Assembly: GCF_002846335.1 (NCBI RefSeq)
Contig: NZ_PJMQ01000001.1
Coordinates: forward strand, 744,001 to 808,000
Direction of reading: 5' to 3'
Length of the DNA stretch: 64,000 bases
Source: Janthinobacterium sp. 61
GTDB lineage: Bacteria; Pseudomonadota; Gammaproteobacteria; Burkholderiales; Burkholderiaceae_D
Shown: in pieces, positions 1 through 7,439 of the stretch
How the letters are laid out: every line of letters starts with the position of its first letter
Position numbering within the stretch: position 1 is the stretch's first letter
The notes under the pieces: generated by a model
Databases searched by the model: none
What the model was told of the DNA's origin: nothing
What the model saw: only the letters and a program-made list of their open reading frames with translations
Translations under genes and position numbers: made by a program

Positions 1-1
1 G

Positions 2-571
2 CTGACGGCCATCTGCACGTTTGCCGCGCAAGGACTGGCCTTCGTCTCGCTGCCATTCTATTTTGAAGTGACACTGGGCCGCTCACCCGTCGAGACGGGT
101 TTTTTGATGACGCCTTGGGCCGTGCTGGTAGCCGTGATGGCGCCCGTGGCCGGGCGTTTGAGCGACCGTTATTCACCGGGCGTGCTGGGCGGCATCGGCC
201 TTGCTGCGCTGGCCGGCGGCTTGCTGACATTGGTGTGGATACCGGCCCATCCGAGCGCTTTTGACATCGGCTGGCGCATGGCCTTGTGCGGCATCGGTTT
301 CGGCTTTTTCCAGGCGCCCAATTTGAAAGCCATCATGGGCAGCGCGCCGCCCGAACGGGCTGGCGGCGCCAGCGGCGTGGTAGCCACGTCGCGCCTGATC
401 GGACAGGCCACGGGCGCGGCGCTGGTCGCGTATTGTTTTACTGTTTCCGCCGCCAAGGGCACGACCTATGCGCTGTGCCTGGCGGCAGGATTCGCCGCCG
501 TGGCCAGCATCGCCAGCTTTTCGCGCCTGGTGGTGGCGCAGCCGGCATGGCCGCAAGGCAGGCGCGACTGA
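2..571 (+). CDS. DHA2-type MFS drug exporter, C-terminal part
   Basis: This is the C-terminal part of a multi-spanning inner-membrane transporter; its start lies before the window. The visible 189 residues carry several hydrophobic segments, the loop GRLSDRYSPG that resembles the A-like motif of major facilitator proteins, and a tail with SGVVATSRLIGQ, which is typical of the 14-helix EmrB/QacA (DHA2) drug:proton antiporters. The substrate cannot be told. It ends 10 bp before the stop of the convergent acyl-CoA ligase gene, so the two operons meet tail to tail without an obvious terminator between them. Confidence 0.8.
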   Translation: MTAICTFAAQGLAFVSLPFYFEVTLGRSPVETGFLMTPWAVLVAVMAPVAGRLSDRYSPGVLGGIGLAALAGGLLTLVWIPAHPSAFDIGWRMALCGIGFGFFQAPNLKAIMGSAPPERAGGASGVVATSRLIGQATGAALVAYCFTVSAAKGTTYALCLAAGFAAVASIASFSRLVVAQPAWPQGRRD

Positions 572-581
572 CGGGGTTGGG

Positions 582-2216
582 TCAGATGTCGATGGCCTTG
601 TCTGACTGCATGCGCTTGCGCAACTCGAACTTCTGGATCTTGCCCGTCGAGGTGCGGGGCAGGGGGCCAAAATAAATGGCCTTCGGCACCTTGAAACCGG
701 CCAGGTTGTTCTTGCAAAAGGCGATCAATTCCGCTTCCGTCACGGTGCCGCCTTCGCGCAGTTCGACGAAGGCGCATGGCGTCTCGCCCCATTTCTCGTC
801 CGGCTGGGCGATGACTGCGGCGGCCAGCACTTGCGGGTGGTGGTACAGCGCATCTTCCACTTCCACGCTGGAAATATTCTCGCCTCCGGAAATGATAATG
901 TCCTTGCTGCGGTCCTTCAGCTTGATATAGCCGTCCGGATACATGACGCCCAGATCGCCCGTGTGGAACCAGCCACCGGCGAATGCTTCCTGCGTCGCCC
1001 TTTCATTCTTCAGGTAACCCTTCATGCAGATGTTGCCTCGGAACATGATCTCGCCGATCTGCTCGCCGTCGGCCGCCACGTGCTGCATGGTTTCCGGGTC
1101 AATCACGGCGACCGCGCTTTGCAAATGGTAGCGCACGCCCTGGCGCGACTTTAATACCGCCCGCTCTTCCTGGCTCAAAGCCGCCCATTCGTCCTGCTCG
1201 GCGCAGATGGCGGCCGGGCCATATACTTCCGTCAAGCCATACGAGTGGATCAGATCAAAGCCCATGGCTTCGATCTTTGCCACCATGGCCGCTGGCGGCG
1301 GCGCGCCGGCCACCATGCCGCGTACTGACCAGTCGATTCCTTCGCGCCAGTTGGCGGGCGCGTTGGCCAGGGCTGCGTGCACGATGGGCGCCGCGCAATA
1401 GTGGGTGATGCGCAATTCGCGCATCAGGTCGAACACCAGTTTCGGCTCGAACTTGCGCAGGCACACGTTGACGCCGGCGCGCGCGGCGATCGTCCACGGG
1501 AAGCACCAGCCATTGCAGTGGAACATGGGCAAGGTCCACAGGTAGACGGCATGCTTGGGCATGTCCCACTCTAATATGTTCGACAGGGCATTCAGGGCCG
1601 CGCCCCGGTGATGGTAGACCACACCTTTGGGGTCGCCCGTGGTGCCGGACGTGTAGTTGAGGGCGATGGCATCCCACTCATCTGCTGGCGGCTGCCAGTC
1701 GTAATCGGGGTCGCCGCTGGCCAGCAAGCTTTCGTAGTCGAGGTCGGAAAAAGCCTCCACTTCCGGTCCCAGCACGTCATTGACCTGGATCACGCGCAGA
1801 CCCGGGATCTGCGCCGCCATCTGGCGCGCCAGCTCGGCAAACTCCGTGTCGGCCAGCAAGACTTTCGCCTGGCCGTGGCGCAGCATGAAGGTCAAGGAGG
1901 CCAGGTCGAGGCGGATATTCAGGGCGTTGAGGACGGCGCCGGCCATGGGCACGCCAAAGCTCGCTTCCACCATGGCGGGCGTGTTCGGCAGCATCACGGC
2001 TACCGTGTCGCCCGTGCCCACGCCCAGCTTGATGAGGCCGGAGGCCAGGCGGCGCGTGCGCGCGTACGTTGTGCGCCAGGTCTGGCGCACGGCGCCATGT
2101 GCAATTGCCAGGCGATTGCCATATACTGCGGCTGCCCTGGCGATATAGTCGAGCGGGGTGAGGGCGGCGTAGTTGGCGCTGTTTTTGCCGAGGCCGGTGT
2201 TGAAATCAGGTGTCAT
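582..2216 (-). CDS. AMP-dependent acyl-CoA synthetase
   Basis: Cytoplasmic ANL-superfamily ligase that activates a carboxylic acid to its acyl-AMP and then its CoA thioester. The 544-residue protein has the P-loop YTSGTTGDPKG (about residues 188-198), the adenine-site motif YGLTEVYGP, the hinge region GWFHTGDLG followed by KDRSKDIIISGGENIS, and the C-terminal catalytic lysine context TSTGKIQKFELR. Length and motif order fit medium-chain or methylmercaptopropionate-type ligases; the substrate is not certain. The start MTPDFN was chosen because AGGAGA lies just upstream; a longer reading frame to 2405 has no support and would run into the divergent regulator. It is divergent from the Crp/Fnr gene, which may control it. 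Confidence 0.88.
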   Translation of the reverse strand: MTPDFNTGLGKNSANYAALTPLDYIARAAAVYGNRLAIAHGAVRQTWRTTYARTRRLASGLIKLGVGTGDTVAVMLPNTPAMVEASFGVPMAGAVLNALNIRLDLASLTFMLRHGQAKVLLADTEFAELARQMAAQIPGLRVIQVNDVLGPEVEAFSDLDYESLLASGDPDYDWQPPADEWDAIALNYTSGTTGDPKGVVYHHRGAALNALSNILEWDMPKHAVYLWTLPMFHCNGWCFPWTIAARAGVNVCLRKFEPKLVFDLMRELRITHYCAAPIVHAALANAPANWREGIDWSVRGMVAGAPPPAAMVAKIEAMGFDLIHSYGLTEVYGPAAICAEQDEWAALSQEERAVLKSRQGVRYHLQSAVAVIDPETMQHVAADGEQIGEIMFRGNICMKGYLKNERATQEAFAGGWFHTGDLGVMYPDGYIKLKDRSKDIIISGGENISSVEVEDALYHHPQVLAAAVIAQPDEKWGETPCAFVELREGGTVTEAELIAFCKNNLAGFKVPKAIYFGPLPRTSTGKIQKFELRKRMQSDKAIDI

Positions 2217-2343
2217 GCTTGTCTCCTGGTAAATAATATTGGCACTGGAATTCTGTAGCTCCCTGTTTCGGGATTGATACCGGCCAGCATAGCACCGGCA
2301 CTTGGAAATCACTGTCATCTTAGTGACAGGTCTGAAAGATGGA

Positions 2344-3045
2344 ATGGATAGCAACGATAGTGTAGACCGTGCGGTGCCAGAACTCGATAGCCACGATTGG
2401 TTCAAGGCCCTCGATACGCGGCATCAGGCTCTGTTGCGCGCCGGCAGCGTGCTCCGGCATTACGAGGCGGGCGCCTTCATCACGCGGCGCGGCGAACCGT
2501 CGGCGCACTGGATAGGCGTGCACACGGGTTTGATCAAGCTGGCCGTCTACAACGCCGATGGGCGCGGCGCCACGTTTTCCGGCGTGCCGGCGGGCGGCTG
2601 GTGCGGCGAGGGCAGCGTGCTCAAGCGCGAACTGCGCCGCTATGACGTGGTGGCCGTGCGCGCCGCGAACATCATCCTGGTGCCGGTGGAGCTGTTTCAT
2701 CTGCTGCTGGCCGAAAGCCTGTCGTTCAATGCCTTCGTCATCCGCCAGCTGAACGAACGCATGGGCCAATTCATCGCCACCATCCAGAACCAGCGCCTGC
2801 TGGCCGTCGACGCGCAAGTGGCGCAAGCGATCGCGCAGCTGTTCCACCCCATGCTATACCCGCGCACCTCCAGCGTGCTTGAGCTGTCGCAGGAAGAAAT
2901 CGGTTTGCTGACCGGCATTTCGCGCCAGAGGGTGAACCTGGCCCTGGGCCGTCTTGCCGAATTGAAGCTGATCAGCATTGCCTACCAATCCATCCGCGTG
3001 GTGGACCTGGACGGCTTGCGCCGCTACGGCGTGGCGTCGCTGTGA
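2344..3045 (+). CDS. Crp/Fnr-family transcriptional regulator
   Basis: A 233-residue one-component regulator with an N-terminal cyclic-nucleotide-binding-like beta-roll (HYEAGAFITRRGEPSAHWIGVHTGLIKL) and a C-terminal winged helix with the recognition segment LSQEEIGLLTGISRQRVNLALGRL. It lacks the N-terminal cysteine cluster of FNR, so it is unlikely to be an iron-sulfur oxygen sensor. The upstream start at 2302 would lengthen the protein by 14 residues; the internal ATG at 2344 (MDSNDS) looks more natural, though neither has a strong ribosome site. It is divergent from the acyl-CoA ligase with 127 bp between the two starts, so it may regulate that gene and itself. Confidence 0.85.
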   Translation: MDSNDSVDRAVPELDSHDWFKALDTRHQALLRAGSVLRHYEAGAFITRRGEPSAHWIGVHTGLIKLAVYNADGRGATFSGVPAGGWCGEGSVLKRELRRYDVVAVRAANIILVPVELFHLLLAESLSFNAFVIRQLNERMGQFIATIQNQRLLAVDAQVAQAIAQLFHPMLYPRTSSVLELSQEEIGLLTGISRQRVNLALGRLAELKLISIAYQSIRVVDLDGLRRYGVASL

Positions 3046-3107
3046 TGACAGACTGCTTGCGCGATGTGTGGCATGCTGATGGCTTGTTCACCAGATTGAC
3101 CTGACGC

Positions 3108-3731
3108 ATGGCCCTCGTTTCCGATCATCCCTTGCACTTGCTGGGCTTGCGCTTTCCGCTCAGGCTGCGCGTGACCGTGCGCCAGGGTTTTGTAACCTTG
3201 CACAATGAAATCACCACCAAAAAGCTGGGCAGCGGCGACAGCTTTGTCGTGCCCGCTTTCTTGCGCTTTGCCTGCGACGTGATGCCGGGGCGAGGCAAGC
3301 CGGCCGTGTTCACCCTGGCGCTGGAAGGCGACGCGCCGGAAGGCAGCCACGGCGGCGGCAAGCGCTGGAGCCAGGCGCTGGCGCAGCACATCTTTGATAC
3401 ACCGCAAGGCAAATGGACGGCGGCGCGTCTGGCGGCCCTGTGGCAAGTGACGCCGCACAAGGCCAGGGCGCGCCTGTTTGCCGAGGGCGAGGCATTGCTC
3501 AGCCTGGTGCGCGAACAGCGCCTGGCGCACGCGCTGCATACGGCGGCGCAAGCGGGCGCCGATGGCGAAGGCGGCGAGCGCGATCTGGCGCAAGTGGCGG
3601 CCGGTTCCGGTTTCGCCTCGATCCCCGCGTTTTGCGACGCCTGCGTGGACGTGGCGGGCGTGCGCCCCAGCCTGTTCCTGCGGGGACAGGCGGGCGCGCT
3701 TGCGCAACGCGAAAGCCATACTCCGCTATAA
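3108..3731 (+). CDS. AraC-like helix-turn-helix protein heading a copper gene set
   Basis: A 207-residue protein with an N-terminal segment resembling an AraC-type sensing barrel (residues about 1-95) and a C-terminal region with two helix-turn-helix-like stretches: WTAARLAALWQVTPHKARARLF and DLAQVAAGSGFASIPAFCDAC followed by GVRPSLF. The second has the spacing and closing helix of AraC domains, where GFxSxxxFxxxF is usual, but it reads GFASIPAFCDAC, so it is somewhat degenerate. The stop codon lies 8 bp before the DUF2946 gene, so it is probably cotranscribed with the copper-handling genes that follow and may regulate them. The effector is unknown. Confidence 0.7.
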   Translation: MALVSDHPLHLLGLRFPLRLRVTVRQGFVTLHNEITTKKLGSGDSFVVPAFLRFACDVMPGRGKPAVFTLALEGDAPEGSHGGGKRWSQALAQHIFDTPQGKWTAARLAALWQVTPHKARARLFAEGEALLSLVREQRLAHALHTAAQAGADGEGGERDLAQVAAGSGFASIPAFCDACVDVAGVRPSLFLRGQAGALAQRESHTPL

Positions 3732-3739
3732 TCGGCGGC

Positions 3740-4135
3740 ATGGGATCTTTATTGAAGCGCAAACAATGGCATCTGTGGTTCGCCTGCCTGGCGATACTGC
3801 TCAATGCGCTGTCGCCGTCCCTGTCATATGCGTTTGCCTCGCTGCACGCGAACACGAACAATGCCGCCGTCGAGATTTGCTCAGCCAGTGGCGCCGTCTA
3901 CACACAAGCGGACCTGGCGCCAGCCGTCAAATCCACCACCGATTCCGTACTGCACTACATCGAGCACTGCCCGTTCTGCATGAGCCATGCGGGTAGTGTG
4001 GGCCTGCCGCCGTCATCATCGCCGCTGGCCGTCATCACGGGCCATGACCACTATCCGCCCCTGTTCTACCAGGCGCCCCGGCCCCAGTTTGCGTGGCTGG
4101 GCGCCCGCCCGCGCGGCCCGCCCGCGCTGGCCTGA
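3740..4135 (+). CDS. DUF2946-family exported protein
   Basis: A 131-residue small protein with an N-terminal hydrophobic segment (WHLWFACLAILLNALSPSLSYAFA) that can be a signal peptide or anchor, and a conserved-looking cysteine/histidine cluster HCPFCMSHAG at about residues 75-84. This layout matches DUF2946 proteins, which often sit beside copper chaperones and TonB receptors; direct metal binding is an inference from the Cys-X-X-Cys plus His arrangement and the neighbours. The start ATG follows GGCGGC, a weak ribosome site, and is 8 bp after the regulator stop. A larger overlapping frame from 3413 is only an upstream read-through. Confidence 0.72.
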   Translation: MGSLLKRKQWHLWFACLAILLNALSPSLSYAFASLHANTNNAAVEICSASGAVYTQADLAPAVKSTTDSVLHYIEHCPFCMSHAGSVGLPPSSSPLAVITGHDHYPPLFYQAPRPQFAWLGARPRGPPALA

Positions 4136-4150
4136 GCATCGCTGTTCTGC

Positions 4151-4167
4151 CTGCCGCACTGCGGCAG
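4151..4167. repeat. Short perfect hairpin between DUF2946 and SCO genes
   Basis: Arms CTGCCGCA and TGCGGCAG flank a single C. No run of T follows, so it is more likely an mRNA-processing or stabilising hairpin than a strong terminator; the SCO gene starts 51 bp further on. Confidence 0.5.
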
Positions 4168-4218
4168 GGCATCTATCTCTTAATTTGTATTCACTACGCC
4201 CATTGGGCTGGAATTACC

Positions 4219-4815
4219 ATGAAACGTCGTCTTTTCCTTCTCGCCGGCACGGCGGGACTGCTCACGCTTGCCGCTTGCGAACAAGCACCGAAACCCCATT
4301 ACAACGGTCTGGACTTGACGGGAGGCGATTACAAGCCCGACTTCAAATTGAGCGGCCCCGATGGCAAGGTCTACACCCTGGCCGATTTCAAGGGCAAGTA
4401 TGTGATGGTCTTCTTTGGCTTCACGCAATGCCCGGACGTGTGCCCGACTGCCCTGTCGCGCGCGCTGGAAATCCGCCAGAAACTGGGCGCCGATGGGGAT
4501 AAACTGCAAGTGATCTTCATCAGCATCGATCCCGAGCGCGACACGCCCGAGTTGCTGGGCGAATACATGCGCGCCTTCGACCCCAGCTTCCTGGGCTTGC
4601 GCACGGACCCGCAGGCGACGGCGCAGACGGCCTTCAACTACAAGGTCTTCTACCGCCGCGTTCCCAGCGGCAGCTCGTACACGATGGACCACACGGCCAT
4701 CAGCTATGTGCTCGATACCGAGGGACGCATGCGCCTGGGCTTGAAACACCAGCTGACGGGCGACGAGTGCGTGCAAGACATCAAGACCCTGATGAAATCG
4801 AAATACACCTTATAA
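4219..4815 (+). CDS. SCO1/SenC/PrrC copper lipoprotein
   Basis: Thioredoxin-fold protein of the SCO family, which delivers copper to the CuA site of cytochrome c oxidase and can act as a thiol reductase. The 198-residue product has a lipoprotein signal ending at LTLAAC with Cys20 as the lipidated residue, the metal/redox motif CPDVC (Cys71 and Cys75) and the distal ligand His158 in MDHTAISY. It should sit on the periplasmic face of the inner membrane. The start ATG gives a proper lipoprotein signal; the longer frame from 4093 does not. It is followed 19 bp later by a PCuAC chaperone, a pairing typical for CuA assembly. Confidence 0.93.
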   Translation: MKRRLFLLAGTAGLLTLAACEQAPKPHYNGLDLTGGDYKPDFKLSGPDGKVYTLADFKGKYVMVFFGFTQCPDVCPTALSRALEIRQKLGADGDKLQVIFISIDPERDTPELLGEYMRAFDPSFLGLRTDPQATAQTAFNYKVFYRRVPSGSSYTMDHTAISYVLDTEGRMRLGLKHQLTGDECVQDIKTLMKSKYTL

Positions 4816-4834
4816 CAACACCGAGGAAATAATC

Positions 4835-5311
4835 ATGACCCATTTGAAAACCCTGCTGGCCACGGCCCTGACCGTGCTGTCTTTCTCCGCCGTCGCACAA
4901 AACAGTGTGCAGATTACCGACCCGTGGGTGCGCGCCACCGTGCCGCAGCAAAAAGCCACGGGCGCCTTCATGCAGATCACGGCGCCGAAAGCCATGCGAT
5001 TGCTGGAAGTGCGCTCGCCCGTGGCCGGCGTGGCGGAAATCCATGAAATGAGCATGACGGACAATATGATGCGCATGCGCCAGGTCAAGGAAATCGCCTT
5101 GCCGGCCGGCAAAGCCGTCGAACTGAAGCCGGGCGGCTACCACGTGATGCTGCTGGAACTCAAAGGGCAAGTAAAGGCGGGCGACAAGATCCCGCTGACC
5201 CTGGTGCTTGAGGGCGAGGACAAGCACCGCGAAACCATCGAAGTCAATGCCGTGGCACGTCCGCTGGGTGCGACCTCGACTTCACCCGCGATGCCCGCGA
5301 TGAAACACTAA
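4835..5311 (+). CDS. PCuAC periplasmic copper chaperone
   Basis: Secreted cupredoxin-like copper(I) chaperone that works with SCO proteins in oxidase CuA loading. The 158-residue protein has a signal peptide (cleavage near AVAQ, residues 19-22) and the exact family motif H-X10-M-X21-H-X-M: His70, Met81, His103, Met105. The C-terminus ends with a Met/His-rich stretch (AMPAMKH) that may add copper ligands. A ribosome site GAGGAAAT lies before the ATG. It is the last gene of the copper set and is followed by a strong rho-independent terminator. Confidence 0.93.
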   Translation: MTHLKTLLATALTVLSFSAVAQNSVQITDPWVRATVPQQKATGAFMQITAPKAMRLLEVRSPVAGVAEIHEMSMTDNMMRMRQVKEIALPAGKAVELKPGGYHVMLLELKGQVKAGDKIPLTLVLEGEDKHRETIEVNAVARPLGATSTSPAMPAMKH

Positions 5312-5330
5312 CTCTGCCGCAATGCGCTTG

Positions 5331-5356
5331 AAAAGCCCGGTGCGCCGGGCTTTTTT
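5331..5356 (+). terminator. Rho-independent terminator of the copper operon
   Basis: Arms AAAAGCCCGG and CCGGGCTTTT with loop TGCG, running into six T residues. It lies 20 bp after the PCuAC stop codon and before the TetR promoter. Confidence 0.93.
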
Positions 5357-5371
5357 GCGTCCATTTGAAAG

Positions 5372-5420
5372 TTAAACGGCTGTTTGATACAATGGAGGGC
5401 AATATTAAACAGCTGTTTAA
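5372..5420. promoter_or_regulatory. Pair of palindromic TetR operators
   Basis: A perfect 16-bp palindrome TTAAACAGCTGTTTAA lies at 5405-5420 and a near copy TTAAACGGCTGTTTGA (14 of 16 bases) at 5372-5387. Centres are 33 bp, about three helical turns, apart. They sit just before the TetR gene and probably serve as autoregulatory operators controlling the regulator and the downstream efflux pump. Confidence 0.75.
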
Positions 5421-5434
5421 ATAATGGGAATGGC

Positions 5435-6112
5435 ATGACGGAACAGATGGAAAACGATAAGTTCGGCGAACCGGCGCGTGCGCGTATCCTGCAGGCGGCG
5501 GCGGACCTGTTTGCCGAGGAGGGCTACAAGGCCGCGTCCGTGCGCAGGATATGCGAGGCGGCGAGGGTCAATGTGGCGATGGTCAATTACTATTTTCATA
5601 GCAAGGAAGAGCTGCACCTGGCCGCCTTCGACCATGCGCGCGAGCTGGCGCGGGCCTCGGCCGCCGACGTGGCGGCCGCCAGCGCGAGGGCGAAGCTGCC
5701 GCCCGTGGAACAGTTGCGCCTGGCCATCGAGGCGCTGGTGTCCGATATGCTGCGCTCGGGGTCGGCGTCGCTCTTCAGCCGCCTGGTGGCGCGCGAACTG
5801 ATCGAACCGACGGCCGCCATCCACAAGCTGGCCGAACGTAATGTGCGCCCGCAGCATGCCTTGTTCACGGGTTTGATCCGTGGCGTGGTGGGGCCTTCCA
5901 TGCCGGCGGACGTGGTGCAGAAATGCGTGTTCAGCGTGATCGGCCAGGCCGTGTTCTATGCCCGTTCGCGCATCGTGCATGAACTGGTGGTGCCGGAAAT
6001 AACGTATGACGAGGCGGGCATCGCCAGCATCGCGCGCCATGTGTCGCAATTCTCGCTGGCGGCCCTGGCTGGCTTGCGCCGCCAGTGTGACGATGCGCAG
6101 GCGGGCGCATGA
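5435..6112 (+). CDS. TetR/AcrR-family repressor
   Basis: A 225-residue regulator with an N-terminal helix-turn-helix (RILQAAADLFAEEGYKAASVRRICEAARVNVAMVNYYFHSKEEL) and an all-helical ligand-binding part that resembles the CerR/DUF1956 type. Start chosen at MTEQME, after GGGAATGG; an upstream ATG at 5384 would lie inside the operator region. It overlaps the next gene by ATGA, so repressor and pump are one transcript. The expected role is to repress the operon until a toxic ligand binds; the ligand is not known. Confidence 0.88.
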   Translation: MTEQMENDKFGEPARARILQAAADLFAEEGYKAASVRRICEAARVNVAMVNYYFHSKEELHLAAFDHARELARASAADVAAASARAKLPPVEQLRLAIEALVSDMLRSGSASLFSRLVARELIEPTAAIHKLAERNVRPQHALFTGLIRGVVGPSMPADVVQKCVFSVIGQAVFYARSRIVHELVVPEITYDEAGIASIARHVSQFSLAALAGLRRQCDDAQAGA

Positions 6113-7317
6113 AGGCCCGCAACCTGACCCTGGTGCTGGCCGGCCTGGCCATGCTGGGCCCGTTCGCCACCGATACCTTTCTGCCATCATTTCCCGCGAT
6201 CGGCATGCATTTCGACGTCAGCAGCGTGCTGGTGCAGCAAACCCTGAGCGTCTACCTGGCCGCCTATGCCTTCATGACCTTGTTCTACGGCACCTTGTCC
6301 GACTCCTTCGGCCGCCGTCCCGTGATCCTCGCTTCCCTGCTGATCTTTGCCGTCGGCTCCATCGGCACCGCGTTTGCGCCCAGCTTTGGCTGGCTGCTGT
6401 TCTTCCGTGGCATGCAGGGCGCCTCGGCGGGAGCGGGCAGGGTAGTCGGGCAAGCCATCGTGCGCGACACCCTGTCAGGCGCGGCCGCGCAAAAGATGCT
6501 GGCCAATATCATGATGGTGTTCGGCATCGCGCCCGCCATCGCCCCCATCATCGGCGGCTGGCTGCACGTGGCCTATGGCTGGCAATCAACGTTCGTGTTC
6601 ACCTTTTCCGTCACGGTGCTGCTGGCGCTCGCTTGCCTGAAAGGCTTGCCGGAAAGTTTATCCGTAGAGCAACGCCAGCCTTTCCATCCAGGCAACATCG
6701 CGCGCAATTACTGGCTGGCGTTGCGCCACCGGGCATTCCTCTTGCGTTCGCTGGCCGTGGCCTTCGCCTTCGGCGGTTTCGCCCTGTACATCGCGTCCGC
6801 GCCGCATTTCATCCTGGAATTGCTGCGCCTGCCGGAAACGGCGTTTGGCTGGATGTTCATCCCCATGGTGGCCGGTTTGGTGCTGGGCTCGGCGCTGTCG
6901 GGCAAGCTGGCCCATGCGGTGAAAAGCACCGTGCTGGTGCGCTGGGGCTTGCTGGCCATGGCCGCCACGGGGGCGATCAACATAGGCTACAACCACTGGT
7001 TTAGCGCCAGCATCCCCTTTGCCGTCGTGCCGGTGATGCTATACGCCTTCGGCATGTCGCTGGCCTTGCCGGGCATGACCATGTCCACGCTCGACATTTT
7101 CCCGCAGATGCGGGGCCTGGCCGCCTCCTTGCAAAACTTCGTGCAAATGCTGGTGTTTGCGCTGGTGTCCGGTTTTGTCGCACCCTTGCTGTTCGACAGT
7201 GCCTTCAAGCTGGCGCTGGGACAGGCTTCGGCCGTGGCGCTGGCCGCCGTGTTCTGGTGGCTGGGCAGCCGCCAGGCGGCGGGGCAGGGCGCATCTGCCA
7301 TTATTAAAACAATATGA
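6109..7317 (+). CDS. Bcr/CflA-family MFS multidrug exporter
   Basis: A 402-residue inner-membrane drug:proton antiporter with about 12 hydrophobic segments. The first loop carries GTLSDSFGRRPV, the A motif of major facilitators, and helix 1 has the LGPFATDTFLPSFPAI signature common to Bcr/CflA proteins; a later GMQGASAGAGRVVGQAIVRD segment matches the motif C region of exporters. It is translationally coupled to the TetR gene by a 4-bp overlap. It probably exports a compound sensed by that regulator. Confidence 0.9.
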   Translation: MKARNLTLVLAGLAMLGPFATDTFLPSFPAIGMHFDVSSVLVQQTLSVYLAAYAFMTLFYGTLSDSFGRRPVILASLLIFAVGSIGTAFAPSFGWLLFFRGMQGASAGAGRVVGQAIVRDTLSGAAAQKMLANIMMVFGIAPAIAPIIGGWLHVAYGWQSTFVFTFSVTVLLALACLKGLPESLSVEQRQPFHPGNIARNYWLALRHRAFLLRSLAVAFAFGGFALYIASAPHFILELLRLPETAFGWMFIPMVAGLVLGSALSGKLAHAVKSTVLVRWGLLAMAATGAINIGYNHWFSASIPFAVVPVMLYAFGMSLALPGMTMSTLDIFPQMRGLAASLQNFVQMLVFALVSGFVAPLLFDSAFKLALGQASAVALAAVFWWLGSRQAAGQGASAIIKTI

Positions 7318-7369
7318 TAGGCCTTGGAAAATAGTGGCATGCTTCCTGCTTTGTTACACTGTGACAATC

Positions 7370-7408
7370 AGACCCGTGCTGCGGGCGCCAAAGCACGCGC
7401 GCGGGTCT
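7370..7408. repeat. Long imperfect hairpin upstream of the DUF3422 gene
   Basis: Outer arms AGACCCG and CGGGTCT, inner arms GTGCT and AGCAC, giving a tall stem that ends 31 bp before the ATG at 7440. There is no T run. It may be a 5' leader structure. Confidence 0.45.
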
Positions 7409-7439
7409 AAGCAGTTTTGCAACTTTACCTTTGGCTATC

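Noticed and set aside
2217..2405. N-terminal extension of the acyl-CoA ligase frame
   Set aside because: It would cover the promoter and start of the divergent Crp/Fnr gene and lacks a ribosome site.
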